A DNA stretch of 64,000 nt from Actinomycetospora lemnae (lineage in GTDB: Bacteria; Actinomycetota; Actinomycetes; Mycobacteriales; Pseudonocardiaceae): contig NZ_JAQZAO010000007.1 of NCBI RefSeq assembly GCF_028737315.1, positions 124,001 through 188,000 of the forward strand, read 5' to 3'. The notes under the pieces were generated by a model, which worked only from the letters and a program-made list of their open reading frames with translations, was not told where the DNA came from and did no database searches. This document shows positions 15,880 to 26,685 of the stretch, piece by piece (within the stretch, counting starts at the first letter, position 1; each line of letters starts with the position of its first letter). A program made the position numbers and the translations under genes.

Positions 15880-16899
15880 GTGAACGCCGAGGAGCGCCGC
15901 GTCGCCGTCCTGCGCGCGATCGTCGCGGACTTCGTGGCCACCAACGAGCCGGTCGGCTCGAAGGCCCTCGTCGAGCGGCACAACCTCGGCGTCTCGAGCG
16001 CGACCGTGCGCAACGACATGGCGGCGCTGGAGGAGGAGGGCTACATCGCCCAGCCGCACACCAGCGCCGGGCGGATCCCCACCGACAAGGGCTACCGGCT
16101 CTTCGTCGACCGTCTCCACCAGGTCAAGCCGCTCTCGGCCGCCGAGCGCCGGGCGATCACGACGTTCCTCGAGGGCGCGGTCGACCTCGACGACGTCCTC
16201 AAGCGCAGCGTGCGCCTGCTCGCTCAGCTCACCCGGCAGGTCGCGGTCGTCCAGTACCCGACGCTGACGCGCTCGACGGTGCGCCACCTCGAGGTCGTGC
16301 GGCTGACCCCGGCCCGGCTGATGCTGGTGCTGATCACCGACACCGGGCGCGTCGACCAGCGCGTCGTCGACCTCGGTGACGTCCTCGACGAGGAGGACGT
16401 GTCGCGGCTGCGGGCGCTGCTGAACAACGCGCTGGTCGGCCAGCCGCTGGCGACGGCCTCGCAGCGGATGTCCGAGCTGCCCGACGACGCCCCCGACGGC
16501 CTGCGCTCGCCGCTGCTGAGCGTGGCCGCGGTGCTCATCGAGGCCCTGCTGGAGCGGCCCGAGGAGCGCCTGGTGCTGGGCGGCACCGCCAACCTCACCC
16601 GGGCGGGCACCGACGCCGCGGCGCTGCACGGCATGCTGGAGGCGCTCGAGGAGCAGGTGGTCGTGCTGCGGCTGCTCACCTCCGCGAGCGACGCGGGCAC
16701 GGTCACGGTGCGTATCGGTGAGGAGAACGAGTCCGAGGACCTGTGGAGCGCGTCCACGGTGTCGATCGGCTACGGAGCGGGGACCACGGCGCTGGGCGGG
16801 ATGGGCGTCGTGGGGCCGACCCGCATGGACTACCCCAGCGCGATCGCGGCGGTGCGTGCGGTGGCGCGCTACGTCGGTGAGATCGTCGGGGGACGCTGA
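15880..16899 (+). CDS. hrcA: Heat-inducible transcription repressor HrcA
   Basis: 339 aa. The GTG at 15880 has GGGAGG 8-9 bases upstream and matches the family N-terminus [26 protein letters not shown]. It represses chaperonin genes by binding CIRCE operators. Visible are the winged helix ([18 protein letters not shown]) and the conserved [18 protein letters not shown]. The middle GAF-like domain ends with [22 protein letters not shown]. The order hrcA-dnaJ2 is conserved in actinobacteria. I saw no CIRCE element upstream, so autoregulation is not supported here. Confidence 0.96.
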   Translation: MNAEERRVAVLRAIVADFVATNEPVGSKALVERHNLGVSSATVRNDMAALEEEGYIAQPHTSAGRIPTDKGYRLFVDRLHQVKPLSAAERRAITTFLEGAVDLDDVLKRSVRLLAQLTRQVAVVQYPTLTRSTVRHLEVVRLTPARLMLVLITDTGRVDQRVVDLGDVLDEEDVSRLRALLNNALVGQPLATASQRMSELPDDAPDGLRSPLLSVAAVLIEALLERPEERLVLGGTANLTRAGTDAAALHGMLEALEEQVVVLRLLTSASDAGTVTVRIGEENESEDLWSASTVSIGYGAGTTALGGMGVVGPTRMDYPSAIAAVRAVARYVGEIVGGR

Positions 16900-16952
16900 G
16901 CGCCCGCGACGCGGGCGGCGGCTCGAGAGCGACAGGACGGACGAGGACCAGC

Positions 16953-18110
16953 GTGGCGAAGGACTACTACGGAATCCTGGGCGTGTCCCGGGAGGCGGAC
17001 GACGGCGAGATCAAGCGGGCGTACCGCAAGCTCGCCCGCGAGCTGCACCCCGACGTCAACCCCGACGCCGAGACCCAGGCGCGGTTCCAGGACGTCAAGA
17101 ACGCCTACGAGGTCCTGACCGACCCGCAGAAGCGCCGCATCGTCGACCTCGGCGGCGACCCGCTGGACACCAGCAGGGGCGGCGGGGGCGGCGCCGGCGG
17201 GTTCTCCGCGGCCGGGTTCGGCGGCCTCGGCGACATCATGGACGCGTTCTTCGGCGCCGCCGGGGCCACCGGGGGACGGGGCCCGCGCAGTCGGGTCCAG
17301 CCGGGCGAGGACGCCCTCATCCGCATCGACCTCACGCTCGAGGAGTGCGCGACCGGCGTCGCCCGCGACCTCACCGTCGACACGGCGGTGCTCTGCGAGA
17401 AGTGCCACGGCGGCGGTGCCGAGCCGGGCACCCGCACCGAGACCTGCGACACCTGCGACGGCCGCGGCGAGATCCAGAACGTGCAGCGCTCGTTCATCGG
17501 TCAGGTCGTCACCGCCCGCGCCTGCCCGGTCTGCCGCGGCACCGGCGAGATCATCCCCAGCCCCTGCTCGCAGTGCGGCGGGGACGGGCGTGTGCGGTCG
17601 CGGCGCACGGTCACCGTCCAGGTGCCCGCGGGCGTCGGTGACGGCATGCGGATCCGGATGGCCAACCAGGGCGAGGTGGGCCCCGGCGGCGGCCCGGCCG
17701 GCGACCTCTACATCGAGGTCTCCGAGGAGCGCCACGACTACTTCACCCGCGACGGCGTCGACCTGCACTGCCACGTCAGCCTGCCGATGACCGCCGCCGC
17801 GCTCGGCACCACGCTCCCGCAGCGCACCCTCGAGGGCGAGGAGGAGCTGACGATCGAGCCGGGCACCCAGCCCAACACCACGCTGACCCTGCGCGGCCGC
17901 GGCATGCCCCGCCTGCGCTCCACGGGACGCACCGACGGGCGCGGCGACCTGCTGGTCCACCTCGACGTCCACGTCCCCGACCGGCTCGACCCCCGCCAGA
18001 CCGAGCTGCTGCGCGAGCTCGCCGAGCTGCGCGGCGAGGAGCGCCCCGAGCTCGCGGCCCACCGCAACGGGCTCTTCGGGCGCCGGCGCTCGGGCGGCCG
18101 CACGCGGTGA
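16953..18110 (+). CDS. dnaJ: Chaperone protein DnaJ (DnaJ2 type)
   Basis: 385 aa, GTG start 53 bp after hrcA. It is the co-chaperone that stimulates DnaK ATPase and delivers substrates. The J domain is at residues 1-65 with HPD (ELHPDVNPD), followed by a Gly/Phe-rich linker. The zinc domain has four CxxC pairs (CEKC, CDTC, CPVC, CSQC), then the C-terminal substrate-binding domains. All key residues are present. It forms an operon with hrcA and rsmE. Confidence 0.96.
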   Translation: MAKDYYGILGVSREADDGEIKRAYRKLARELHPDVNPDAETQARFQDVKNAYEVLTDPQKRRIVDLGGDPLDTSRGGGGGAGGFSAAGFGGLGDIMDAFFGAAGATGGRGPRSRVQPGEDALIRIDLTLEECATGVARDLTVDTAVLCEKCHGGGAEPGTRTETCDTCDGRGEIQNVQRSFIGQVVTARACPVCRGTGEIIPSPCSQCGGDGRVRSRRTVTVQVPAGVGDGMRIRMANQGEVGPGGGPAGDLYIEVSEERHDYFTRDGVDLHCHVSLPMTAAALGTTLPQRTLEGEEELTIEPGTQPNTTLTLRGRGMPRLRSTGRTDGRGDLLVHLDVHVPDRLDPRQTELLRELAELRGEERPELAAHRNGLFGRRRSGGRTR

Positions 18111-18117
18111 CCCGGCG

Positions 18118-18873
18118 GTGACGACGGTGAGCGCCGCCGCCTGGTCCCGCCCGGCGCTGTTCTGGGTGGACGCGCTGCCCGAGCACGGCGAGGTCGTGCT
18201 CGAGGGTGCCGAGGGCCGCCACGCCGCCGACGTGCGCCGGGTGCGGGTCGGCGAGGTCGTGCTGCTCGGCGACGGCGCCGGCACGCGGGCCCGGGCCGAG
18301 GTCACCGAGGTGGGCAAGGGCCGGGTGGCGACGTCGGTGCTCGAGCGTCGGGTGGACGACGAGCCCGCGCTGCGCATCACGCTGGCCCAGGCCCTGGTCA
18401 AGGGCGATCGCGCCGAGCTCGCCGTCGAACTGGCCACGGAGGCGGGGGTGGACGCGATCCTGCCGTGGCGCGCGGAGCGCTGCGTCGCGCGCTGGGACGA
18501 CGGCACCCGCGGCGAGAAGGCGCTCGCGCGCTGGCGCTCCACGGCCCGCGAGGCCGCCAAGCAGGCCCGCCGCGCGCGGGTCCCCGACGTCGCCCCGCCC
18601 GCCACCACCGGCGACCTCGCCAAGCGCGACGCCGACGCCGTGCTGGTCCTCGAGGCCACGGCGACCGAGACGCTCGCCGACGTCGCCCTGCCCGAGCGCG
18701 GCGAGCTGGTGCTCGTCGTCGGGCCCGAGGGCGGGGTGACCGACGACGAGCGCGCGCTGCTCGCCGGCGCCGGCGCGCGCGAGGTGCGGATGGGCCCGGG
18801 CGTGCTGCGGACCTCGAGCGCCGCGGCCGTCGCGCTCGGGGCGCTGGGCGCGCGGACCGGGCGATGGGGGTGA
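18118..18873 (+). CDS. rsmE: 16S rRNA m3U1498 methyltransferase RsmE
   Basis: 251 aa, GTG at 18118 (another GTG nine bases on is possible). It methylates U1498 of 16S rRNA with SAM. It has a PUA-like N-terminal domain and a C-terminal SPOUT fold with the knot motifs LVVGPEGGVTDDE and MGPGVLRTSSAAAVAL. It starts 7 bp after dnaJ, the usual actinobacterial order. Confidence 0.95.
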   Translation: MTTVSAAAWSRPALFWVDALPEHGEVVLEGAEGRHAADVRRVRVGEVVLLGDGAGTRARAEVTEVGKGRVATSVLERRVDDEPALRITLAQALVKGDRAELAVELATEAGVDAILPWRAERCVARWDDGTRGEKALARWRSTAREAAKQARRARVPDVAPPATTGDLAKRDADAVLVLEATATETLADVALPERGELVLVVGPEGGVTDDERALLAGAGAREVRMGPGVLRTSSAAAVALGALGARTGRWG

Positions 18874-18889
18874 CGGATTGGGGGTCAGG

Positions 18890-19786
18890 ATGGCGCGCCG
18901 ATCGCTCCTGGGCGCGCTGGCCGGGCTGACCGGTGTGGCCGCCCTCGCCGCCTGCACCCGCGTGAGCACCCCGACCGGGGACGTCGTCATCCCGCCGACC
19001 CAGCCCGGCACCCCCGCGCCGCGGACGCTGGTCTACGGCAAGGACCCCGCCCAGTACGGGGTGCTGCACCTGCCGCCCGGGCCGGGGCCGGTCCCCGTGG
19101 TCGTCGTCGTGCACGGCGGCTACTGGCGTGCGTCGTACGGGCTCGAGCTCGGCACCCCGCTCGCGGTCGACCTCACCAACCGCGGCATCGCGGCGTGGAA
19201 CGTCGAGTACCGCCGGGTCGGGGCGGGCGGGGGCTGGCCCGCGACGTTCACCGACGTCGCCGACGCCGTCGACCTGCTCGCGGGCCCGGTGCAGCAGGCC
19301 GCGGGCGGGCGCCTCGACCTCGACCGCGTCGTGCTGCTCGGGCACTCGGCGGGCGGGCAGCTCGTGACCTGGGCCGCGAGCCGGGAGCGCCTCGACGCCG
19401 GCACCCCCGGCGCGGACCCGCAGGTGCGGCCGGCCGGGACCGTCAGCCAGGCCGGCGTGCTCGACCTCGTCGCCGGGGCGGCGGCGAACCTGGGCGGTGG
19501 CGCGGTGGTCGACCTGCTCGGCGGGCGCCCGGACACCGTCGCGGACCGCTACGCCTTGGCCTCGCCGGCCGCGCTCGTGCCGGCACCCGCCCCGGTGGTG
19601 TGCGTCCACGGGGACGCGGACACGGTGGTGCCGGTGGACCAGTCGCAGCGCTACGTGACGGCCGCGACCGCGGCGCGCGGGGACGCCCGCCTGCGCGTCC
19701 TGCCCGGGGTCGACCACTTCGCGGTGATCGACCCCGACCAGCCCGCGTGGGCCGTGGTGCGCGAGGAGGTCGAGGGGCTGCTGTGA
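18890..19786 (+). CDS. Exported alpha/beta hydrolase, probable lipoprotein
   Basis: 298 aa from the ATG at 18890; a TTG 12 bases earlier is a less likely start. The N-terminus MARRSLLGALAGLTGV with LAAC near residue 22 looks like a twin-arginine signal with a lipobox. The enzyme has the oxyanion HGGYW, nucleophile elbow GHSAGG, and late Asp (VCVHGDADTVVP) and His (PGVDHFAVID) of the catalytic triad. It is an esterase/lipase or kynurenine-formamidase-like hydrolase; the substrate is unknown. It lies between rsmE and phoH as an extra gene in a conserved region. Confidence 0.85.
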   Translation: MARRSLLGALAGLTGVAALAACTRVSTPTGDVVIPPTQPGTPAPRTLVYGKDPAQYGVLHLPPGPGPVPVVVVVHGGYWRASYGLELGTPLAVDLTNRGIAAWNVEYRRVGAGGGWPATFTDVADAVDLLAGPVQQAAGGRLDLDRVVLLGHSAGGQLVTWAASRERLDAGTPGADPQVRPAGTVSQAGVLDLVAGAAANLGGGAVVDLLGGRPDTVADRYALASPAALVPAPAPVVCVHGDADTVVPVDQSQRYVTAATAARGDARLRVLPGVDHFAVIDPDQPAWAVVREEVEGLL

Positions 19787-19865
19787 GCGGCACCCCGACC
19801 ACCCCCGCGGTGGCGCTAGGATCGGTGTGAAGGACCGACGGCGAGGAAGCAGGACTGTTCAGCAC

Positions 19866-20921
<1,056 letters not shown>

Positions 20922-20944
20922 CCCACCCCACCGACGAGGCCCCC

Positions 20945-21526
20945 ATGAGCATCGAGATCGCCAACGAGTCCGGCGTCGAGGTGGCGGAGGGCCCGATCGT
21001 CGAGGTCGCGCGCTACGCCCTCGACCGCATGGGGGTGAGCCCGCTCGCCGAGCTGTCGATCATGCTCGTCGAGCTGGAGCCCATGGCCGAGCTCCACGAG
21101 CGGTGGCTCGACGAGCCCGGGCCCACGGACGTCATGTCGTTCCCGATGGACGAGTACGACTCGGCGCGCCGTCCGGACGCGCCGTCGTCGGGTCCGGCGC
21201 TGCTCGGCGACATCGTGCTCTGCCCCGCGTTCGCGGCGGACCAGGCGGCCGCCGCCGGGCACGGCCTGGAGGACGAGCTGCACCTGCTGACCGTCCACGG
21301 CGTGCTGCACCTGCTGGGCTACGACCACGCCGAGCCGGACGAGGAGCGCCAGATGTTCGGCCTGCAGGCCGAGCTGCTCGCCGACTGGCGCACCGCGCGG
21401 GCCGAGGCCGAGCGCGCCGCCCGTGAGCGCGCGGCCGCTGCCGCCCGCAGCGCGCGGGAGCGCGCGAAGGACGACCGGCTGCTCGGCACCGTCGGCCTGG
21501 ACGAGTCGGGGAGCGCCTCGTCGTGA
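20945..21526 (+). CDS. ybeY: Endoribonuclease YbeY (rRNA maturation factor)
   Basis: 193 aa from ATG 20945, chosen because homologs start MSIE(I/V)ANESG; an ATG at 20918 overlapping phoH is possible. It is a metal-dependent endoribonuclease in 16S rRNA processing and ribosome quality control. The zinc site is [26 protein letters not shown] and LLGDIVLCP are also typical. A charged C-terminal extension (after about residue 145, rich in Arg, Ala and Glu) is longer than in many homologs. Confidence 0.95.
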   Translation: MSIEIANESGVEVAEGPIVEVARYALDRMGVSPLAELSIMLVELEPMAELHERWLDEPGPTDVMSFPMDEYDSARRPDAPSSGPALLGDIVLCPAFAADQAAAAGHGLEDELHLLTVHGVLHLLGYDHAEPDEERQMFGLQAELLADWRTARAEAERAARERAAAAARSARERAKDDRLLGTVGLDESGSASS

Positions 21527-22956
21527 CCCCCGAGCTGATCGGTCAGCTCGTCGCCGCGATCCTCCTCGTCCCGCTCGCCGGCGTGTTCGCCGCAGCGGAC
21601 GCGGCGATCTCGACGGTGTCGCGGGCCCGGGTGGACGGGCTCGTGCGCGAGGGCGCGACCGGGGCCCGCGCCCTGGCCGCGATCGTCGCCGACCGCCCCC
21701 GCCACCTCAACCTGCTCATGCTGCTGCGCCTGGCGTGCGAGGCGGCCGCGACGGTGCTCGGGGCGTTCGTGGCCCTGCAGCTCATCGGCCCGGACTGGCT
21801 CGCGCTGCTGGTCGCGGGCCTGGTCGTCGTGCTCGTGTCGTACGTGCTCATCGGCGTCGGGCCGCGCACCCTGGGCCGCCAGCACCCCTACGGCATGGCG
21901 CTGGGCGTCGCCGTGCCGGTGCGGCTGCTCGCGCGCCTGCTGGGCCCGCTGGCGTCGCTGCTCATCGTCGTCGGCAACGCCCTGACGCCGGGCGTCGGCT
22001 TCCGCGAGGGACCGTTCTCGTCGGAGGTGGAGCTGCGCGAGATGGTCGACATGGCCGAGCGCGGCGGTCTCGTCGACGACGACGAGCGGGCGATGATCCA
22101 GTCGGTGTTCGACCTGGGCGACACCCGGGTGCGCGAGGTCATGGTGCCGCGCACCGAGGTCGTGTGGATCGAGCGCGAGAAGACCGTGCGCCAGGCCCTG
22201 GCCCTCGCGCTGCGCAGCGGCTACTCGCGCATCCCGGTGATCGGGGAGAACGTCGACGACACCGTCGGCGTGGTGTACCTCAAGGACCTGGTGCGGCGCA
22301 CGCTCGACGACGACGCGCCCGCCGACGGCCCGGGTGCGGTCGGCGAGGTCATGCGGCCGGCGAGCTTCGTGCCCGACTCTAAGCGCGCCGACGCCCTGCT
22401 GCGCGACATGCAGCGCGACCGCAACCACATGGCGCTGGTCGTCGACGAGTACGGCGGCACGGCGGGCCTGGTGACCATCGAGGACCTGCTCGAGGAGATC
22501 GTCGGCGAGATCACCGACGAGTACGACGCCGCCGAGCACCGCCCCCTCGACCACGTCGACGAGAACACCTGGCGGGTCGCCGCGCGGCTGCCGGTGGAGG
22601 ACCTCGAGGAGGCCACCGGCACCGAGTTCGACGTCGAGGACGTCGACACCGTGGGCGGGCTGCTCGCCCAGCGGCTCGGGCGCGTCCCGCTGCCCGGCGC
22701 CGAGGCCGAGATCGCCGGGCTGCGCCTGCGCGCGGAGGGCGGCGAGGACGCGCGGGGCCGCATGCGCATCCGCAGCCTGCTGGTCTGGCGCACCCCGGGC
22801 GAGGAGACCGGGGAGTCGCCGGCCGACGGGGCCCCGGCCGACGGGACCAGGACGTCGACCGGCGACGATGCGGGGGACACCGACCGCGCCGAGGGCGACT
22901 TCGCCCAAGCCGGAGCCCCGACCGGCGCCCGCGACGGAAAGGACGACCGTGGCTGA
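21523..22956 (+). CDS. Hemolysin C/CorC-family membrane protein with CBS domains
   Basis: 477 aa, GTG start overlapping the ybeY stop. The N-terminal DUF21/CNNM domain has four hydrophobic segments. A CBS pair follows ([53 protein letters not shown]), then a CorC_HlyC C-terminal domain. Members are linked to magnesium or cobalt export. Its place between ybeY and the deaminase-like gene matches Rv2366c. The last 50 residues are low-complexity and overlap the next gene by 8 bases. Confidence 0.92.
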   Translation: MTPELIGQLVAAILLVPLAGVFAAADAAISTVSRARVDGLVREGATGARALAAIVADRPRHLNLLMLLRLACEAAATVLGAFVALQLIGPDWLALLVAGLVVVLVSYVLIGVGPRTLGRQHPYGMALGVAVPVRLLARLLGPLASLLIVVGNALTPGVGFREGPFSSEVELREMVDMAERGGLVDDDERAMIQSVFDLGDTRVREVMVPRTEVVWIEREKTVRQALALALRSGYSRIPVIGENVDDTVGVVYLKDLVRRTLDDDAPADGPGAVGEVMRPASFVPDSKRADALLRDMQRDRNHMALVVDEYGGTAGLVTIEDLLEEIVGEITDEYDAAEHRPLDHVDENTWRVAARLPVEDLEEATGTEFDVEDVDTVGGLLAQRLGRVPLPGAEAEIAGLRLRAEGGEDARGRMRIRSLLVWRTPGEETGESPADGAPADGTRTSTGDDAGDTDRAEGDFAQAGAPTGARDGKDDRG

Positions 22957-23332
22957 CGCTGCCACCCTCACCGACCCGGTGGCCCCCGACGCGCTCGACG
23001 CCGAGGACGCCAAGATCGTGACCCTCGCCCGGTCGGCGCGCGCCCGCACCGGCGCGGCGCACGGCGCGGCGGTGCGCGACAGCGACGGCCGCACCTACGC
23101 CGCGTGCACCGTCGCCCTGCCCTCGCTGTCGCTGACCGCGCTGCAGGCGGCGGTCGCGGCGGCCGTGGCGGCGGGCGCGCCGGGCCTGGAGGCGGCGGCC
23201 GTCGTCGGCGTCGAGGGCCTCGAGGGCGGCTTCGACGACCCGGGCCTCGCCGCGGTCGCCGACGTCTCCGCGGGCGCGTCGGTGCTGGTCGCGGGCCCGG
23301 ATGCGGCGGCGGTGCACCGGGTGGCCTCGTGA
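22949..23332 (+). CDS. Cytidine-deaminase-like fold protein without catalytic motifs
   Basis: 127 aa, GTG at 22949 with AAAGGA upstream, overlapping the CorC gene. Similar genes occupy this place before era in other actinobacteria and are annotated cytidine deaminase (Rv2365c). The part near [20 protein letters not shown] resembles the deaminase start. However, the zinc-binding H/C-A-E and P-C-x-x-C motifs are absent. It is therefore unlikely to be an active deaminase. The function is unknown; its conserved place suggests a link to Era or ribosome assembly. Confidence 0.72.
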   Translation: MADAATLTDPVAPDALDAEDAKIVTLARSARARTGAAHGAAVRDSDGRTYAACTVALPSLSLTALQAAVAAAVAAGAPGLEAAAVVGVEGLEGGFDDPGLAAVADVSAGASVLVAGPDAAAVHRVAS

Positions 23333-24597
23333 GCCGGCCAGGGCACCGCCCGGTGGCGCCGAGCCCGCACCACGACGTCGTCGTGGTGGGCGGGGGCATC
23401 GTCGGGTTCGCGGTGCTGCACGAGCTGCTCGCCGCCGGGCACACGTCGGTGGCCCTCGTGGAGCGCGAGCACACGCCCGGCACCCACCAGACCGGGCGGA
23501 ACTCCAACGTCATCCACTCCGGGCTGTACTACGCGCCGGGCTCGCTCAAGGCGCGCCTGGCCGTCGCGGGCTGCGCGGAGACCAAGGAGTTCTGCGCCGA
23601 GCACGAGCTGCCGTACCAGGAGTGCGGCAAGGTCGTCGTCGCGACCGACGAGGCCGAGCTGCCGCGGATGGCCGAGCTGGTCCGCCGCGGGCGCGCCAAC
23701 GGCGTCGAGGTGCACGAGATCGACGAGGCCGGGGTCCGCGAGCGCGAGCCCGCCGTCGCCGCGATCGCCGGGCTGTGGGTGCCGTCGACGGGCATCTGCG
23801 ACTACGGCGCGATCACGCAGAAGCTCGCCGACCTCGCCGTGCAGCGGGGCGCGGTGCTGCACACCGGGCGGGCCGTGCGCTCGGTGCAGCGGCGGCGCCA
23901 CGACACCGTCGTGCACACCGACCGGGGCGACCTGCTCGCCGGCCAGGTCGTCGTGTGCGCGGGCCTGCGCTCCGACGAGATCGCCCGCGCCTCGGGCTTC
24001 GACCCAGGCGTGCGGATCGTGCCGTTCCGCGGCGAGTACTCCGACCTGGTCGGGCCGATCGGCGAGGCCGTGCGCGGGCTCGTCTACCCGGTGCCCGACC
24101 CCGCGTTCCCGTTCCTCGGCGTGCACGCGACCCGCGGCGTCGACGGGTCGGTGCACGTCGGCCCGAACGCCGTGCTCGCCCTGGCCCGCGAGGGCTACGA
24201 CTGGCGCACGCTGCGGGTGCGCGAGCTCGCCGGGACGCTCACCGACCCCGGCTTCCTGGCGCTCGCGGGCAAGCAGTGGCGCTACGGGCTGGGGGAGATG
24301 TACCGGTCGCTGTCGCGACGGGCGATGGCCGCGGCCGTGGCGCGGATGCTGCCCGGGGTGACCGCCGACGACCTGCAGCCGCCGCACGACGTGGCCCGGC
24401 GGGCCGGGGTGCGGGCCCAGGCGATCCGGCCGGACGGGTCGCTGGTGGACGACTTCCTGTTCGTGCAGGACGGGTCCCCCGACGACGGGCCGAGCGTGCT
24501 GCACGTGCTCAACGCGCCCTCGCCCGCGGCGACCGCGGCGCTGCCGATCGGCCGGGAGATCGTGGCGCGGCTGGAGGGCAAGAGTGTCGACGCCTGA
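23329..24597 (+). CDS. lhgO: L-2-hydroxyglutarate oxidase/dehydrogenase (LhgO-like)
   Basis: 422 aa, GTG start overlapping the upstream stop as GTGA. It is an FAD-dependent oxidoreductase of the DAO superfamily that oxidises L-2-hydroxyglutarate to 2-oxoglutarate. The dinucleotide fold is VVVVGGGIVGFAVLHEL. The block HQTGRNSNVIHSGLYYAPGSLKA is highly characteristic of LhgO. Also seen are PFRGEYSDL and FPFLGVHATRGVDG. It sits between the deaminase-like gene and era, where the mycobacterial order has none, so it is probably an insertion into a conserved operon. Confidence 0.92.
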   Translation: MSRPGHRPVAPSPHHDVVVVGGGIVGFAVLHELLAAGHTSVALVEREHTPGTHQTGRNSNVIHSGLYYAPGSLKARLAVAGCAETKEFCAEHELPYQECGKVVVATDEAELPRMAELVRRGRANGVEVHEIDEAGVREREPAVAAIAGLWVPSTGICDYGAITQKLADLAVQRGAVLHTGRAVRSVQRRRHDTVVHTDRGDLLAGQVVVCAGLRSDEIARASGFDPGVRIVPFRGEYSDLVGPIGEAVRGLVYPVPDPAFPFLGVHATRGVDGSVHVGPNAVLALAREGYDWRTLRVRELAGTLTDPGFLALAGKQWRYGLGEMYRSLSRRAMAAAVARMLPGVTADDLQPPHDVARRAGVRAQAIRPDGSLVDDFLFVQDGSPDDGPSVLHVLNAPSPAATAALPIGREIVARLEGKSVDA

Positions 24598-25534
24598 GTC
24601 GCCGGGAGACGCAGCGGAGCGGAGCTCGACCCATCAGGACGGCTTCCGTTCGGGGTTCGCCTGCTTCGTCGGCCGCCCGAACGTCGGCAAGTCGACGCTG
24701 ACGAACGCGCTGGTGGGGCAGAAGGTCGCGATCACCTCGTCGCGCCCGCAGACGACGCGGCACGCGATCCGGGGCGTCGTGCACCGCGAGGACGGGCAGC
24801 TGGTGCTCGTCGACACCCCCGGCCTGCACCGTCCGCGCACGCTGCTGGGGGAGCGGCTCAACGACGTCGTGCACACGACGTGGGCCGAGGTCGACGTCAT
24901 CGGCTTCTGCGTGCCCGCCGACCAGGCGGTCGGGCCGGGCGACCGGTTCATCGCCTCCGAGCTGGCGAAGGTCACCGCGAAGACCCCGGTCATCGGCATC
25001 CTCACCAAGACCGACCTCGTGCGCCCCGAGGTGATCGCCGAGCGGCTCCTGGCGCTGCAGCAGCTCAGCGAGACCCTCGGGCACGAGTTCGCCGAGATCG
25101 TCCCGGTGTCCGCGTCGTCGGGCCACCAGGTCTCGCTGCTGGCGGACCTCCTGCTCGCGCGCATGCCCCCCGGCCCGCCGCTCTACCCCGAGGGCGAGCT
25201 CTCCGACGAGCCCGAGACCACCCTGATCGCCGAGTTCGTCCGCGAGGCCGCGCTCGAGGGCGTGCGCGACGAGCTGCCGCACTCGCTGGCGGTGGTCGTC
25301 GAGGAGATGACACCGGGCAAGGTCCTCACCGTGCGCGCCGAGATCTTCGTCGAGCGCGACAGCCAGAAGTCGATCGTGATCGGCAAGGGCGGCTCGCGGC
25401 TCAAGCACGTCGGCACCGAGGCCCGCCGGCAGATCGAGGCGCTGCTGGGCGAGAAGGTCCACCTCGACCTGTTCGTCAAGGTCGCCAAGGACTGGCAGCG
25501 CGACCCCCGCCAGCTCCGCCGCCTGGGCTTCTAG
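24584..25534 (+). CDS. era: GTPase Era
   Basis: 316 aa, GTG start overlapping lhgO by 14 bases. It is a ribosome-assembly GTPase that binds 16S rRNA. Motifs are G1 GRPNVGKST, G2/G3 SRPQTTRHAIRG and VDTPGLH, and G4 TKTD. A C-terminal KH domain carries IVIGKGGSRLKHVGTEAR. The first 23 residues, ahead of the usual start of the G domain, include GDAAERSSTHQD, encoded by a dispersed 40-bp element copy. Confidence 0.96.
   Translation: MSTPESPGDAAERSSTHQDGFRSGFACFVGRPNVGKSTLTNALVGQKVAITSSRPQTTRHAIRGVVHREDGQLVLVDTPGLHRPRTLLGERLNDVVHTTWAEVDVIGFCVPADQAVGPGDRFIASELAKVTAKTPVIGILTKTDLVRPEVIAERLLALQQLSETLGHEFAEIVPVSASSGHQVSLLADLLLARMPPGPPLYPEGELSDEPETTLIAEFVREAALEGVRDELPHSLAVVVEEMTPGKVLTVRAEIFVERDSQKSIVIGKGGSRLKHVGTEARRQIEALLGEKVHLDLFVKVAKDWQRDPRQLRRLGF
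24604..24642 (+). repeat. Dispersed 40-bp element, copy D, at the start of era
   Basis: GCAGCGGAGCGGAGCTCGAC is followed by CCATCAGGACGG. It encodes part of a non-conserved N-terminal extension of Era. Confidence 0.65.
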
Positions 25535-25551
25535 AGCCTCGCGAGGTGTCT

Positions 25552-25593
25552 CAGCCTGGCGTCCACGCTGGCACTCAGAGCCAGGAAAGCCCC
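25552..25593 (-). repeat. Hairpin repeat, copy 1
   Basis: Read on the minus strand, TTTCCTGGC and CAGCGTGGACGCCAGGCTG flank a short variable stretch. CCTGGC and GCCAGG can pair. About 30 of 38 positions match the copy at 56446-56485. It lies just before the SDR remnant. Confidence 0.6.
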
Positions 25594-25601
25594 CACGATC
25601 A

Positions 25602-25704
25602 CCCGAGCAGCGCGAGATCGCCGGGCTGGCCCTGTACCTCGCACGCGTCCTCCGTCAACGGGACGAGCCCGATCGTCGACGGCGGCTGGGAGCTCACGAA
25701 CCAC
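25602..25704 (+). pseudogene. C-terminal remnant of a short-chain dehydrogenase, frameshifted
   Basis: One frame reads PEQREIAGLALYLA (25602-25643). A second frame continues HASSVNGTSPIVDGGWELT (25642-25698). Joined, they give the standard SDR ending EIAGLALYLA-ASS-VNGT-VDGGW. The rest of the gene is missing; a hairpin repeat lies where the upstream part would be. It looks like a decayed gene left between era and recO. Confidence 0.7.
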
Positions 25705-25761
25705 CCCGATCCGCGACCCGTGGTGCACGCCTCGCCGCCGTCGGGGTGCGACGATGAGGGC

Positions 25762-26685
25762 GTGGGCTTCTATCGCGACACCGGGGTGGTGCTGCGGCTG
25801 CAGAAGCTCGGCGAGGCCGACCGCATCGTCACCTTCCTGACCCACCGGCACGGCAAGGTGCGCGCCGTCGCCAAGGGCGTGCGGCGCACGAGCTCGCGGT
25901 TCGGGGCGCGGCTGGAGCCGTTCGGCCACGTGGACCTACAGCTGCACACCGGCCGCAGCCTCGACGTCGTCACCCAGGTGCAGACCCTCGACGCGTTCGG
26001 CGGCGACCTGACCGGCGACTACCCGCGCTACACCGCCGGCTGCGCCCTGCTCGAGACCGCCGACCGGCTCACCTCCGAGGAGGGCGAGCCCGCCCGGGAG
26101 CTGTTCCTGCTGCTCGTCGGGGCGCTGCGCGGGCTCGCCGGCGGCTCCCGCGACCCCTACCTCGTGCTCGACGCCTTCCTGCTGCGCGCGATGGTCATCG
26201 CGGGCTGGGCCCCGGCGATCACCGAGTGCGCCCGCTGCGGCTCCGAGGGCGCGCCGTACCACCGCCGCTTCTCGGTGCCCGCGGGCGGCGCGGTGTGCGA
26301 GCCCTGCCGGCCGTCGGGCGCCGTCGTCCCGTCCGAGCCGACCTGGCGGCTCCTCGAGGCCCTGCGCGACGGCGACTGGAGCACCGCCGAGGGCACCGAC
26401 GCCGCCGCCCGCCGCGACACCGCGGGCCTCGTCGCCGCCCACCTGCAATGGCACCTCGAGCGGACCCTGCGCTCCCTGCCGCTCGTCGACCGCCGCGGCG
26501 GCGTCCCGCGCGTGGACCTCGCGGCGGGCGCGGGGCTGGAGGTGGACGATCTGAGCGAAGGGACCCTTCGCTCGGAAGAGCCGGCGGAGGGCGCCCCTCG
26601 CCGGGACGACGTCGGCGAGCATTCGAGCGAAGGGCCCCTTCGGTCAGGACAGAAGGCCGGCGCGACCCCCGAGGCCGCCCGGTGA
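25762..26685 (+). CDS. recO: DNA repair protein RecO
   Basis: 307 aa, GTG start. It mediates RecA loading in the RecFOR pathway and anneals strands. It has the N-terminal OB fold ([31 protein letters not shown]), a helical domain, and a zinc finger with CARCGS and CEPCRP. The last 40 residues are an odd acidic tail, [11 protein letters not shown] through [10 protein letters not shown]. It is encoded by three palindromic DNA repeats and is not part of the RecO fold. uppS overlaps by 4 bases. Confidence 0.95.
   Translation: MGFYRDTGVVLRLQKLGEADRIVTFLTHRHGKVRAVAKGVRRTSSRFGARLEPFGHVDLQLHTGRSLDVVTQVQTLDAFGGDLTGDYPRYTAGCALLETADRLTSEEGEPARELFLLLVGALRGLAGGSRDPYLVLDAFLLRAMVIAGWAPAITECARCGSEGAPYHRRFSVPAGGAVCEPCRPSGAVVPSEPTWRLLEALRDGDWSTAEGTDAAARRDTAGLVAAHLQWHLERTLRSLPLVDRRGGVPRVDLAAGAGLEVDDLSEGTLRSEEPAEGAPRRDDVGEHSSEGPLRSGQKAGATPEAAR
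26553..26645 (+). repeat. Three tandem palindromes translated as the RecO C-terminal tail
   Basis: Palindromes lie at 26553-26573 (arms GAGCGAAGGG/CCCTTCGCTC, perfect), 26583-26602 (GGCGGAGGG/CCCTCGCC, imperfect) and 26625-26645 (GAGCGAAGGG/CCCTTCGGTC, one mismatch). They resemble the palindromes after dgt at 38280. They could also act as hairpins in the recO-uppS message. Confidence 0.7.

Noticed and set aside
15600-15880. CIRCE operator upstream of hrcA
   Set aside because: No TTAGCACTC/GAGTGCTAA-like inverted repeat could be found in the gap.
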